A DNA stretch of 20,126 nucleotides from Gnetum montanum (taxonomy: Eukaryota > Streptophyta > Gnetopsida > Gnetales > Gnetaceae), in the NCBI GenBank assembly GCA_015680685.1, contig MNCI01025132.1:903190-923315 (forward strand), in the 5' to 3' direction. Below are positions 8,547-17,383 of the stretch, in pieces; position 1 is the stretch's first letter, and each line of letters begins with the position of its first letter. The notes beneath the pieces were generated by a model that ran no database searches, had not been told where the DNA came from, and saw nothing but the letters and a program-made list of their open reading frames with translations. A program made the translations under genes and the position numbers.

Positions 8547-9360
8547 ATGGCAAAGAAAAGTGTAGGCCATAGAAGCATTCTTTAACTAAACCCTAACCCT
8601 TACCTTTGTAAATGGATCAAATATGAGTACTAACATAATTTGCATCTATTTAGGAATTAGTCAAGAGGTTCTAGTGTTGGGAAGGCTCAAATTTAAATGC
8701 CTGATTGGGATCACTCCTAATGGTTTAGCTTGTGCTGGTATAGAGTAAAGAATCAATGGTATCCACCATTGTTGGAGATTACAATGCAAAATCCATTTTT
8801 AATTTCCACTAATTGTGCACAAGAATTCATCATTGAATATTTGCCTTTGGTTTTTCATCATTTGTTAACTAGGAGGAAGATCATTGCTCCGTTGTATGCC
8901 ACCACGATAGGCTTAGCCAAGAAGGTTGAATACATTTTGTTCATTAGGAATCGTAGTTGCCATCAATTTGGATTTGTGATCATTTTCCTTTACTTAATTA
9001 AATGATTTTATTGTCCAAGTTATACTAGAATCTCTTTCCTCTTGCAATAGCATTATCTATTTTAATCTTGTAGTCACCTAAATTTCTGAATTTTATCTTT
9101 ACTTTTCATTGTTATAAAGATAGTAGCATAGCAAATTCTAAAATGATGATTTTGAATCATCAAACTACATTCAAAATCAACTAAATAATTTGTTAACAGT
9201 TTAACAATTTTTTTGGAAATTTATCAACAAGAGATAGCTATCATTAGATTTTACTTATAGAGTCTTATTGGGTAGAGCATATTCTTATTCTCTGATCAAC
9301 AATGCCTTCATCTTGTATACATCACAAAATTTTTAACAATTTTCTTAAAGACACAACTAC

Positions 9361-9624
9361 TTAGACAGTTGATTGTAAGAAAAATGGATGAAAATTTTTG
9401 TGATGAATTGGATTTGTCCACTTTAGTAAAGATAACTTTTTCTTTGAAGATGATTCAAACAATGAACTAGTATTTATTACTTTGTACATTTCACCCTTAT
9501 GAGAAAAAGAATTAAATTTTGCAACATCTTTGTGATGAATGTTGTGGCCTTTTTTCCAAAATGTTGAGTCCTCAATAGTAATTTTATCAGCAGAGAAGAA
9601 CAACTCTTTATAAAAATCAGTCAA
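9361..9624 (-). CDS. Unassigned minus-strand open frame, 87 codons
   Basis: The frame starts with ATG at 9624 and ends at a stop at 9361. The peptide is rich in Lys, Phe, His and Ser, with no membrane segment or known motif. It lies in AT-rich sequence with no neighbouring gene on this strand. It may be a remnant of a longer protein or a chance frame; I cannot assign a function. Confidence 0.2.
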   Translation of the reverse strand: MTDFYKELFFSADKITIEDSTFWKKGHNIHHKDVAKFNSFSHKGEMYKVINTSSLFESSSKKKLSLLKWTNPIHHKNFHPFFLQSTV

Positions 9625-9779
9625 TATGATTTTTTATAACCATGAATCAAAGGACTTTATTATCGAACTTACACCTCCTAAACCATTCAACTCCATGCTT
9701 AAAGCATTTTTCTACTCCATTAAATGGCCAAAATGTGCCAACACTTACTAGGCTCAACACTATCATCAATCATAGTGAC

Positions 9780-10150
9780 AAAACCCATAGTTGTGGGGGA
9801 GGCCATCACTAAACCAACACTACCCTTATTGTTAGCTGGACCCATTCAGATACTACGTTCAACAACCTGTTTCCCCAACTAGTTCTATTTCCTCTACCTC
9901 AAATCACTACTACCACTCTCCTGAATATCATCAACCCAAAACATCTTTTATGAGATCACCACCTCACACCTCTCACCCCTCATCATACCCTCAATATTCT
10001 CACACTCACCTCCATCACATATCATGGCCAGCAACATACGAAGGTTCATCACCATAACATTAGCTAAAGAATGCCACTTGTGTTGCGAACATACATGGAA
10101 ATGGTAATGCCAGTAGATCTCCACCACTAATGAAGTGTATTTTGTTTGGC
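9780..10150 (+). pseudogene. gag: C-terminal Gag remnant, element C, interrupted by element B
   Basis: Frame 2 matches the proline/tyrosine-rich C-terminal tail of element B gag. It reads LDP then YYVQQP (9836-9868), where element B has LDP and YYVQQP at 13144-13172; HYYHSPEYHQP follows (9908), where B has a similar HYYPP-type run. The similarity may continue to GN-S-PP near 10100-10150, where the 5' LTR of element B begins. The N-terminal Gag core is not visible upstream. The rest of element C's gag-pol is not recognisable after 17383. Confidence 0.6.
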
Positions 10151-10223
10151 TTCGATATCAGATCCAATATTGGGGATCAAAAAATGGGATTAGATATTCA
10201 ATATTGTTGGATGTGTATCAACC

Positions 10224-10231
10224 TATAAATA
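10224..10231 (+). promoter_or_regulatory. TATA box of the element B 5' LTR
   Basis: TATAAATA lies 94 bp into the LTR, at the position equivalent to the other LTR copies. It would have driven the genomic transcript of the element. Confidence 0.6.
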
Positions 10232-10353
10232 TAATTTTTGGGTGCATGATTTAGGAGTCTTGATCATAGTGTAGCAAAGCTCTTGTAGTTTTTCTTCCCC
10301 AAAGTTAGATTATTTTCTCAAGTGTCCACAGTAGGTGTCATTGAGTGTACGGA

Positions 10354-10407
10354 TCTTTATTCGAGCACTATTGTACTTGAGCACGGTAATATGTGCAGCA
10401 ATAAAGA
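10354..10407 (+). promoter_or_regulatory. R-region poly(A) signal with complementary arms
   Basis: TCTTTATT (10354-10361) and AATAAAGA (10400-10407) are exact complements and could pair, placing AATAAA in a stem. The pair is found in all four LTR copies with a complete R region plus the right-edge copy (324-376, 786-840, 16760-16811, 19984-20035), although the two sequences between them diverge. Confidence 0.55.
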
Positions 10408-10972
10408 CAAGCTTTTTGATAAACCTTGCAACATTTTAGCTAGATTAAATATTTTCTTTATACATTCAATGCTTTATGCAATTTCCTTTAATGCTTTAAG
10501 TAATTAAGCTAAATTAAATAATAATTAATTAAGCACATAAGTATGACCACTTTGAGCATGTGCATGATGCTTCATAACCCCAATAATGCTTAACATTTGG
10601 TAACCCATTAGTGTTATACATGTTTAAGATGTGTATGGAAAGTGGGACTAGATGCTTATGTTAAGATTAGTTAGACATTGGTTAGTCAGTTAGATTAAAT
10701 TGGCAAAATTACTTCATTCTTTTCATCCTTTATTTTAAGCATCCAAAACATAAAACATAAAAATAATGAAAATCATACACCTCAATTACACTTAACCATA
10801 CCTTTGCATATCACAAGTGTAATTGGGAAGACAACGAATGATTATTAGGGTAAGTTTATTTCCTAGAGGCTAGTGTACTGGAAGATAAAGGGTCCATGGA
10901 ATTTGATCAGATAACGCATGAATTCTTAATGATTCATATGGTTAAGTGTAGGGGGTATTCATCACTCATCAT

Positions 10973-10992
10973 TGATGCCATTGCCAGGGATC
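10973..10992 (+). other. Primer-binding site, tRNA-Asp type (decayed)
   Basis: TGATGCCATTGCCAGGGATC lies one base after the LTR end. It matches the complement of the plant tRNA-Asp 3' end (TGGCGCCGTTGCCGGGGA) at all but four or so positions, and most differences fit C-to-T or G-to-A change at CpG sites. tRNA-Asp priming is known for several plant Ty3/gypsy lineages. Confidence 0.7.
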
Positions 10993-11419
10993 TTTTGTTT
11001 GATATCTACACTATCTAGGAACTTAGTGAAAACCATCTAACATCATTGGAATGAACCCTAAAGTCACATCATACACCAAAATAACAAAAATAATTATAAT
11101 GAAACACACTGAGTTTTATTTTTTCTATTCCAAAAATGTCTTCTTCTCATAGGTGTGATGATACTAAACCATCAATGCTTCATGAATGTAGGCTGGTATA
11201 TACTCATCCAAATGATTATGTGTCTAACTTCACCTTCATCCTACATCAAAATGAACAACTATGATGACGAGATATGGAGGACAACATTGTAATGCCTCTT
11301 GATTGATTTGTTCCTGGGATGCTACTCCAAACTCCTAGGAGGTTGGGCATCCAAGATCTTCAAGAAGAGTATGTTGTGCATGATCATAACTACCAGGACT
11401 ACTATCCCATTAAAACACA
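10993..11419 (+). other. 5' untranslated leader of element B
   Basis: This lies between the primer-binding site and gag. It is AT-rich with no clear protein in the gag frame. Short open frames (for example 11319-11588 in frame 3) overlap the beginning of gag in a different frame and are probably incidental. Confidence 0.5.
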
Positions 11420-13540
11420 ATGCAGAAGAGATCGACACCAGGAGAAGCATCATGAGGCTTTAAAGGAAAAATGGTTCACCAATCCCTTATTCCTGCTTAA
11501 CCAAAATGACAATGAGGATCCTCCCTCTGGGGTTCTCACCATGAAGATTCTCCACCCCTTAGTATTGGTGATGGGGAGTTGTACCTAAATCTGCAATCCA
11601 CTATCAACAATCTAGGTTTAGGCAAAAGTGGGAGTCAAAGCAGGGGCTTGGGCAAGCATCAAGATGCCAAGAAAGCTGATGAATGTGGCAGTGACAAGCA
11701 TAGAGGAGGTGGTAGACACTATGGTGGTGGCAAGCCTCCTTCCTCTTCACCCCCTTCATCTGCATCTTCTTCTTCCTCTTCTGGTTTTGACAGATGCCAC
11801 AAAAAGGACAATCGTGATGAAGGTAAATAGAAAGATAATAATGATCATTAGGCCCATCAAAAACGAAAGGGAAGTAGAGGACATCATAGGTGTCATCAAA
11901 AGAATGATGATGATAAGCCTTTGCTAGCAACTCGGAGAATGATAAATATTGTAGAGATAGTGAAAATTCCAACTAGGCATGAGAAAGATAGTTAAATTAA
12001 GAGACTTGACATGAACAATATCCCCAGATTTGAAGGGGGATATAACTCTAATTCGTAAACACATCTTCAAGCCTTTCATGATGCCTGTGTCTTATAGAAT
12101 ATTAAAAATGATTGGCAAAAATTAAAGCTATTTTCTAGGACACTCATTAAGGATGCAGAAAGCTAGTATTAATCCTTAGAGTCGAAATCCATCTGTAGGT
12201 GGGGTACAATGCTAGAGCTATTCGATGATAAATATTAGACATACTCTTGAGTGTCTAATCTGAAAAGGCATATCCAAGGATGGAAGTAAGGAACACATGA
12301 ACCCTTGGATGCTGCCATGCACAGATACTATTCTCTCATACACTGATGTCTTGGCCATGGTTATTCTCAGCGAAAACAACTTCACCACATCATAGATGGA
12401 CTCAGATCAAACATGAGAATAACTCTTGGGGTCTATGCTCAAGGAAGACTATCGAAAATTAAAGCCCATAAGATCCAAAGGTTGATTGAGTAGGTAGCAA
12501 AGCAAGAAGAAGAGCTAAGAAAATGGGAAAGTGTTGAGGAATATAATAGGGATCCTTCCATTAGAAAAAGGGAGGTTCAATTTTGTGACAATGAGAAGGA
12601 GTTATCACTTGATGAGGTGGTGTAGCGAAAAACCTTGCCAATTCAAAAATCTATTTCCGATATATCGACCAAGGTTGATAAATTATGGGACTCTTTGGAC
12701 GAAAAATTCCAAATTGCTCAAAAAAATCGTAGAAGAATCAAGAGAGTAGAGTAGTGACTATGACAGTAGGAGGCAGAGAGAAGCTAAACGTGCCACTAAA
12801 GGGGTAAGGGAAAAGCTGTTGTAGTAGAAGAAGTTGTGGAGATAAAATCAAATGATGATGGTGGGTGTGACATCTACCAATATGAACATCCTAAAAGATG
12901 TTACCCTGTCATGTCACACTTGTAGGAGTCTGGGGTATACGTGTTGAATCCTATACTAGCAAGAAGGCAAACACCTAGAAGATTGTGTTATCCTTAAGGC
13001 AATCTAAGGCAATTCCACTAGGAATAACAAGCTTATTATCCAAGTGGAGGTCCACCACAACCATATGAGTGATACCAGTAGTGGCAGCACCCATAGTCAT
13101 GGTGGATGCCACCACCAAGGTAGCAGTAGCCTTTCCAGAAACTAGATCCATATGTGTACTATGTTCAGCAACCCATTTCTTTGCTTGACTCTTCCAATCA
13201 TGCCACCTTCCAACATCACTACTACCCTCCTAAGTATTACCAACCATATTACACTCTTCATCCTTGTGCATATGTCCCTCCACCCTTAACCTAATTACCA
13301 CATACTCTGTGAATGTAGGAAAAAATTCCATCTAGTCATAGCAACACAATGCAACAAGGGATGTTAATTTACAGTCGGCTCATCAGCTGAGTGGTTTAGA
13401 AATGAGAATCATGAAAAGGACCTTTATTTTGAACCAGCGACCCAACTAAACCCTCACATACACCTATAGTTGGCAACCCTACTTCTCCATCTCCCTTTGC
13501 ATTTAATCTATTTGAGTCCCCTTCAACCCAAACACCTTCC
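11420..13540 (+). pseudogene. gag: Gag of element B
   Basis: Frame 2 holds a structural Gag protein. The start is not fixed; an ATG at about 11420 is possible. The N-terminal part is Gly/Ser/His-rich (11579-11830, with a serine run at 11757-11784). The conserved core follows: DMNNIP (12008), AFHDAC (12071), LKLF (12124), EPLDAAM (12299). Then comes a charged, likely helical segment (12480-12750). A damaged zinc-knuckle-like motif, C-D-I-Y...H...C, lies at 12866-12900. A Tyr/Pro/Gln-rich tail (13010-13300) follows, with YYVQQP near 13157. Many stops interrupt it. Several sit where element A has sense codons, such as TAG at about 12236 versus CAA at 2516 and TAA at 12287 versus CAA at 2567. Non-functional. 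Confidence 0.75.
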
Positions 13541-14170
13541 AAAGTGCATATCATCATGTTAACTCATGTGCTAATCGATTGGATAAAGGCTTATCACCTT
13601 CCTAGGAAACTATTTGAACCTAGAAATCCCCTTATTTACCTTCAAATTGCTGAGCATGAGCCTTGCAAGGCTCTTATGGATTTAGGTTTTGGTTTTAATC
13701 TGATTTCCTATGAGATGTATAAAGCCTAGAACCTACCTCCACTCAAGAAGAGCAACATTTATCTTGAGTTGGTTTATCAATCCATCATTGTTCCCTTGGG
13801 ACTGGTGGAGGACATTGTGACCATAGTTTGCCGGTGGTCCTACCTAGCCAATTTTCTAGTGATTCAAGTGGACAATTGCAAGGGGGACTTCCCAATCATT
13901 ATGCGAAGGGCTTGGCTAAGCAATGTTGATGCATGATTGGGGATTTGAGATCTTTCCCTCAAAATATCTAAAGAAAATGCATTCAGAAAGATTGAGAGGA
14001 AGAAAGTTCCATGCATCGTGTACAATGATACAAAGTACAACTGTGTGTAGAAATTATGGGTTGTTAATAGTGTATCTATCAAAGCATGTAGTCAATGTGC
14101 TGATATATATAAAATTCAAATGTGCTTACATGCAGCAGCCACAAAGTAGGAGGGCACCTAGTGGTTGATA
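13541..14170 (+). pseudogene. Retroviral-type aspartic protease of element B
   Basis: The protease cleaves the Gag-Pol polyprotein. Frame 2 reads PCKALMDLGFGFNLIS around 13661-13708. The catalytic Asp is in the D-L-G triplet at 13679, the form usual in plant Tat/Athila-type proteases in place of D-S/T-G. Downstream, PLGLVEDIV (about 13793), FLVIQVDN (about 13853) and PIIM-R-WLSNVDA (about 13892-13933) match the second half of this family. Stops at about 13727 and 13934 and a probable Gly-to-Arg change near the flap region show decay. It sits in frame with gag upstream and RT downstream, consistent with one polyprotein. Confidence 0.75.
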
Positions 14171-14600
14171 GCTAACCTTGAGAGTAACTCAACATGTTGC
14201 ATGGAACCTGCTTAGAGGCTAACATGTGCCTACATGAAGGGCATCGATGAACTGGAATAAGTTCATCGCCAACTCTTCATTGAAAAAATTGATGATACCA
14301 ATTGGGGAGAGTTGGAAATTCCTAAAAATTTTAAACAAGAGCCCTTAGAGTTGAAAACTCTACCTATTAGCATGGAGTATGCATTTTTGAAAAATGGCAA
14401 GTCAGCAATCATCAATGCCAATCTTGCTCTTGAATAGAAATAGATGTTGTTGAAGGTGGTCAACAAGTGGCCAACAAACTTTGCTTAGTCATACTAAACT
14501 CACAAGGATTAATCCTAGGATATGGCAGCATCGTATCTACATTTATCTAGCCATGCAGCCAAAGAGCCAGCTACAATAGTGGTTGAACCCCAAATTGAAG
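14171..14600 (+). pseudogene. Protease-to-RT linker of element B pol
   Basis: Frame 2 remains readable: GIDELE (14240), a LFIEKIDDTNW-type segment (about 14270), and LKTLPISMEYAFL (about 14351). The last matches the 'LKPLP-xLKYAFL' segment that precedes RT in plant gypsy elements. Stops are present. No separate function is expected. Confidence 0.6.
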
Positions 14601-15390
14601 CAGATCGTCAAAGAGGAAAGGTGGCACTCATGATTAGCCAATAATGAGTGGGTTAGCCCACTCATGATTATGCTAAAGAAAGGTGGCAAGTTTTAGGTCT
14701 ACATTGATTTTCAACTATTGAATATTGTAACATTCAAAGATCACTTTTCATTACCATTTGTGGATCAAGTGTTGAACACTATTTTTGGGCATTGCTATTA
14801 TAGCTTCCTAGATGATTATAGTGGCTATAACCAAATCCAAATCGTGCTAAAGGATTAGGCCCAAATAACATTCACAAGCCCCTAGGGGATTTTTGCATAT
14901 CAAAAGATGCCTTTTGCCTATGCAATGCTCTTGCAACATTCCAACGCTTGGTCTTGAGCATTTTTCAACAACAAATTGGTTGTGAGGTAGAAGTCTTTAT
15001 GGATGACTTCTCCACCTATGATGCCACATTTGAGAAAGGCTTGGATCACCTTGAGTAAGTGCTTAAAAGGTGTGTGGAGATGAATCTTTGGCTCAATTGG
15101 CAGAAGATCCATTTGATGGTCAAGGAGGGCATTGTATTGGGGCACAGAATTTCTCAAGCAGGGATTGAGGTAGACCCTAAGAAGATAAGGGTCATCAAAG
15201 AAATGACTAGTCAACAAAAAACTATAAAAGATGTCAGGTCACTCCTCGGATACATTGGTAACTATCAAAGATTGATAGAGAATTTCTATAAAATTGCAAA
15301 ACTATTGGTCAAGCTAACAAAGAAAGATGCTCCATTTGTTTGGACCAAGGAATATGAAAATGCATTTTAATAGTTGAAGGAGAAACTTGT
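14601..15390 (+). pseudogene. pol: Reverse transcriptase of element B
   Basis: RT copies the element RNA into cDNA. NEWVSPLM (about 14643) and LKKGGKF (about 14673) mark the start; VYIDF lies near 14698. The first catalytic Asp is in SFLDDYSGYNQI (GAT at 14811). KMPF (14904) leads into CNALATFQR (14921). The active-site box is VFMDDF (14993-15010). Then come LNWQKIH-M (about 15095), GIVLGH-IS (about 15131) and the thumb/connection segment with GYIGNYQRLI (about 15248). Two frameshifts are visible: one near 14640 (frame 2 to 3) and one near 14916 (frame 3 back to 2, one base lost in the PFG-L codons). Stops at about 14694, 14856 and 14883 add to the decay. Catalytic Asp residues are preserved. 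Confidence 0.85.
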
Positions 15391-15795
15391 AGAAACTCTA
15401 ATTCTACAAGCACTAGACTGGTTCAAACCATTTCATGTCATGACAGATGCATCAAATTATGCCTTGGGGACTGTGCTTACACTGTTGGATGACAAGAAAC
15501 ATCCATATTACATCCACTACACAAGTTGAACCATTGCAGGTGCACAACTTAATTACACCATAAGAAAGAAAGAACTAATGGCCAGGGTGTATGCTTTAAA
15601 ACGTTTTAGGCATTATGTGCTTGGATATAAGGTGTTTGTGCACATTGACCATAGTGACATTTGCTTCCTCATGAACAAGCCAATGGTGAGACCTCATGTC
15701 ATATGATGGTTGGTGAGCTTGCAAGAGTTCAATCTTACAATGATATATCGACAAGAAATTGAGAATGTGGTTGTTGATCAATTGTCTTAGTTACA
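15391..15795 (+). pseudogene. pol: RNase H domain of element B
   Basis: RNase H removes RNA from the RNA/cDNA hybrid. All four acidic positions typical of gypsy RNase H are visible in frame 2: Asp in TDAS (15446), Glu in KKELMA (15572), Asp in HIDHSD (15647) and Asp in VVVDQLS (15776). Stops occur at about 15368, 15527 and 15704. The end corresponds to the VADHLS point at which element A resumes after its deletion (2783). Confidence 0.8.
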
Positions 15796-16320
15796 ATGGG
15801 ATAGCAAAGAGGAGGAAAACCCAATGTTTGATTAGTTTCTTGATGAACTCCTCTTTGCTGTGGATATAATTGAACAATTGCCCATTGAGCCTAAATGGTA
15901 TGATGGCATTCTCACCTATCTTCTCACTCAAGAGATGCCACAAGATTTGGACCACAATAAGAAACAATAGTTTCTTCTCCAAGTGAAATACTTCATGGAG
16001 ATCAATGGAACCTCTATAAATTATGCGTTGATGGCCTAGTTTGGTGGTGTGTCCTTGATGCTGATCAACTGTGTGTTGTCCAAGATGCTCATGAGGGTTT
16101 CACAACATGGCATATGAAAGCTAATCAAATGTTCTCGTAGCTTTCATGTTTGTGGGATGTACTAGCTCCAGCACACATTGGATCATCAATCTGGATGATG
16201 CATGACCCAAGAACGAAGAAGGAGAAGTTCCATGCACTCCTAAATCATTACAAATTCCATAAGCTTGATGACAAAGGGAAGTAGCCAATGGAAGAGCCAG
16301 CACCTATGAGAACTACATAA
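15796..16320 (+). pseudogene. Linker and replaced integrase region of element B
   Basis: Frame 2 continues as DELLF-VDIIEQLP (about 15842-15885) and ILTYL-TQEMP (about 15908), equivalent to element A 2855-2955. A one-base loss near 16007 moves the frame to frame 1. The sequence reaches DAHEG (16084), where the integrase zinc finger should start. From about 16100 the integrase is gone. Instead frame 1 stays open, with two stops that look like former Gln codons, to TAA at 16318. This tail of about 70 codons is rich in Lys, His and Pro and I do not recognise it. It may be a captured segment or a rearranged 3' part of the element. Confidence 0.6.
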
Positions 16321-16500
16321 CTTCTACAATATTTTTGTTTTGTCATGTCATGTCCATTTTTTGTAAAACACCACTGTGGCATGAAAGAGTCAATTTGTGT
16401 GTCTATTAGAGTCAGTCAATAATCCCATACCTTCCCAATATTTTGTAAAGAACTTGTTTCTAAGTTTGTTTAACTCGAGGATGAGTTTTCATTCAATCAT
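16321..16500 (+). other. 3' untranslated region of element B
   Basis: The block around 16409-16450 (TCCCATACCTTCCCAATATT) and the GAGGATGAGTTTTCATTCA block (16476) are shared with the minus-strand element at 1056-1115. Between them, element B has an extra segment of about 20 bp (16455-16475). Confidence 0.7.
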
Positions 16501-16507
16501 GGAGGTA
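16501..16507 (+). other. Polypurine tract of element B
   Basis: GGAGGTA directly precedes the 3' LTR start TGATAAG and corresponds to the better-kept GGGGGTA next to L2 at 1043. Confidence 0.65.
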
Positions 16508-16620
16508 TGATAAGTCATGGTTTGATAAGGCTCCAATATCAGAGCTGTGTTATCGAGTATCCAATATTAGGGCACAACCTTTAATGTCAGGGATCCAATA
16601 TCACCTCATCTGTGCTAGCC

Positions 16621-16628
16621 TATAAATA
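16621..16628 (+). promoter_or_regulatory. TATA box of the element B 3' LTR
   Basis: TATAAATA lies about 114 bp into the LTR, matching the other LTR copies. If still active it would direct transcription outward into 17384 onward. Confidence 0.55.
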
Positions 16629-16803
16629 CAACACTTGGGTGCATGGTTTTGATATATAGACATAGAGAAGGAAATAGATATGTAGTTCAAAATTAATGAA
16701 ATTTTGTTAGTTTGTTTCCAGTGCATGCTTGTAGTGTGATGTTAAGTGATTGTATGACATCCTTATTCGAATGTGACATACTTGGACACATTACATGCTC
16801 AAC

Positions 16804-16809
16804 AATAAA
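16804..16809 (+). terminator. Poly(A) signal of element B 3' LTR
   Basis: AATAAA in the R region, the 3' arm of the conserved complementary pair; its partner is TCCTTATT at 16760-16767, with one mismatch. It would have directed 3' processing of the element transcript. Confidence 0.5.
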
Positions 16810-17383
16810 GATCGAGATTACTTCCATCATTTACAACATTCACTTAGCTTTATTATTGTTAATTACTTAAATGCTTACTATTTTTCTTAGTTAATTTTTA
16901 TCATTTATTTATTTTTATTGTTTCCGTCATTAAGCGGAATGAGTATGACTAATCGTGAGCACTTAGGTGTAATTACTTGGTAACCCAGTAGTGTTATTGA
17001 TTAGTATGCCTAGTAATGATATGCTTGGTAATCCTAGTGGTAGTTGCACAAAGTCCAAGGCATGTATGAAAGGTTAGGAACAGATACTCATCTCACGTAG
17101 GCTAGTTTAGACTTTACTCTTCGTTGTTAATTAGATTAAATAATTAATTTCTCTATTATCGTTAGAAGTAACATAAGGCCGCAATAACATCAATTATCAT
17201 ATGCTTCACTTTGGACTAAACCATACGTGACAAAGCTACCACTAGTCCAAGTGGAAAGACAACAAACTTTGATCAAGACATAATGATCTAGATGCCACAA
17301 CTATTCCCATATGGAATTCAACCATATCATGCATGAACGTTTGTGATTCAGATGGCTGGGTGTAAGGGGTTTGCCGCTCATCA

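Larger units (their letters stand above)
7609..9779. other. Mostly non-coding stretch between LTR fragment and element C gag
   Basis: No intact gene is present. Within it are a minus-strand promoter-like module (7790-8025), a possible SINE (8195-8270), and unassigned coding-like segments at 8310-8546 (plus) and 9361-9624 (minus). An open frame at 8730-9005 (plus, 91 codons) has no recognisable motif. The rest is AT-rich with short A and T runs. The Gag core seen in elements A and B is not visible here. Confidence 0.5.
10131..10971 (+). repeat. 5' LTR of element B
   Basis: It is collinear with 16508-17383: decayed GATATC-type U3, TATAAATA (10224), GGGTGCATG (10242), R arms (10354 and 10400), GATAAACCTTGCA (10418), GAGCATG (10554), TTTGGTAACCC (10597), GGGAAGACAACG (10826), GATTCATATGGTTAAGTGTAGGGG (10931) and a CTCATCA end (10965-10971). 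R and U5 also match the minus-strand LTRs at both window edges. Confidence 0.8.
10131..17383 (+). mobile_element. Element B: degenerate Ty3/gypsy LTR retrotransposon (about 7.25 kb)
   Basis: Two plus-strand LTRs (about 841 and 876 bp) flank a primer-binding site, gag, protease, RT and RNase H in the gypsy order, then a polypurine tract. Gag and pol share frame 2 apart from local frameshifts. Integrase is absent. The single-frame gag-pol, the tRNA-Asp primer site and the pol motifs point to the Tat/Athila side of plant Ty3/gypsy. The LTRs differ extensively from each other, so the insertion is old. No target site duplication is visible (actaa before, atggt after). The 5' boundary is uncertain within about 10131-10155 because gag similarity of element C may extend into it. 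Confidence 0.8.
16508..17383 (+). repeat. 3' LTR of element B
   Basis: It starts TGATAAGTCATGG and ends CGCTCATCA. It has decayed GATATC-type units (CCAATATCA at 16531 and 16602), TATAAATA (16621), GGGTGCATGG (16637), a poly(A) signal AATAAA (16804), TTGGTAACCCAGTAGTG (16977), GGAAAGACAACA (17261) and GATTCAGATGGCTGGGTGTAAGGGG (17346). It is collinear with the 5' LTR but with many substitutions and indels. Confidence 0.8.

Noticed and set aside
8588-8602. Telomere-like AAACCCTAACCCTTACC
   Set aside because: About two imperfect units only; too short to call an interstitial telomere array.
11604-11972. 122-codon minus-strand open frame rich in His, Tyr and Cys
   Set aside because: It is antisense to the Gly/Ser/His-rich gag N-terminal region of element B, whose plus-strand frame connects to the conserved Gag core.
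13370-13445. tRNA-like sequence (GCTGAGTGG ... TTTTGAACC)
   Set aside because: Resembles A and B boxes, but no cloverleaf forms and the sequence lies inside gag; an alternative frame reads as coding.
14644-14665. Perfect hairpin ATGAGTGGG-TTAG-CCCACTCAT
   Set aside because: It falls on the conserved NEWVSPLM coding segment at the start of RT, so protein coding explains it adequately.
14918-15217. 99-codon minus-strand open frame
   Set aside because: It is antisense to the reverse transcriptase segment that includes the FMDD box.
16121-16303. 60-codon minus-strand open frame
   Set aside because: Antisense to the frame 1 tail that continues pol of element B.
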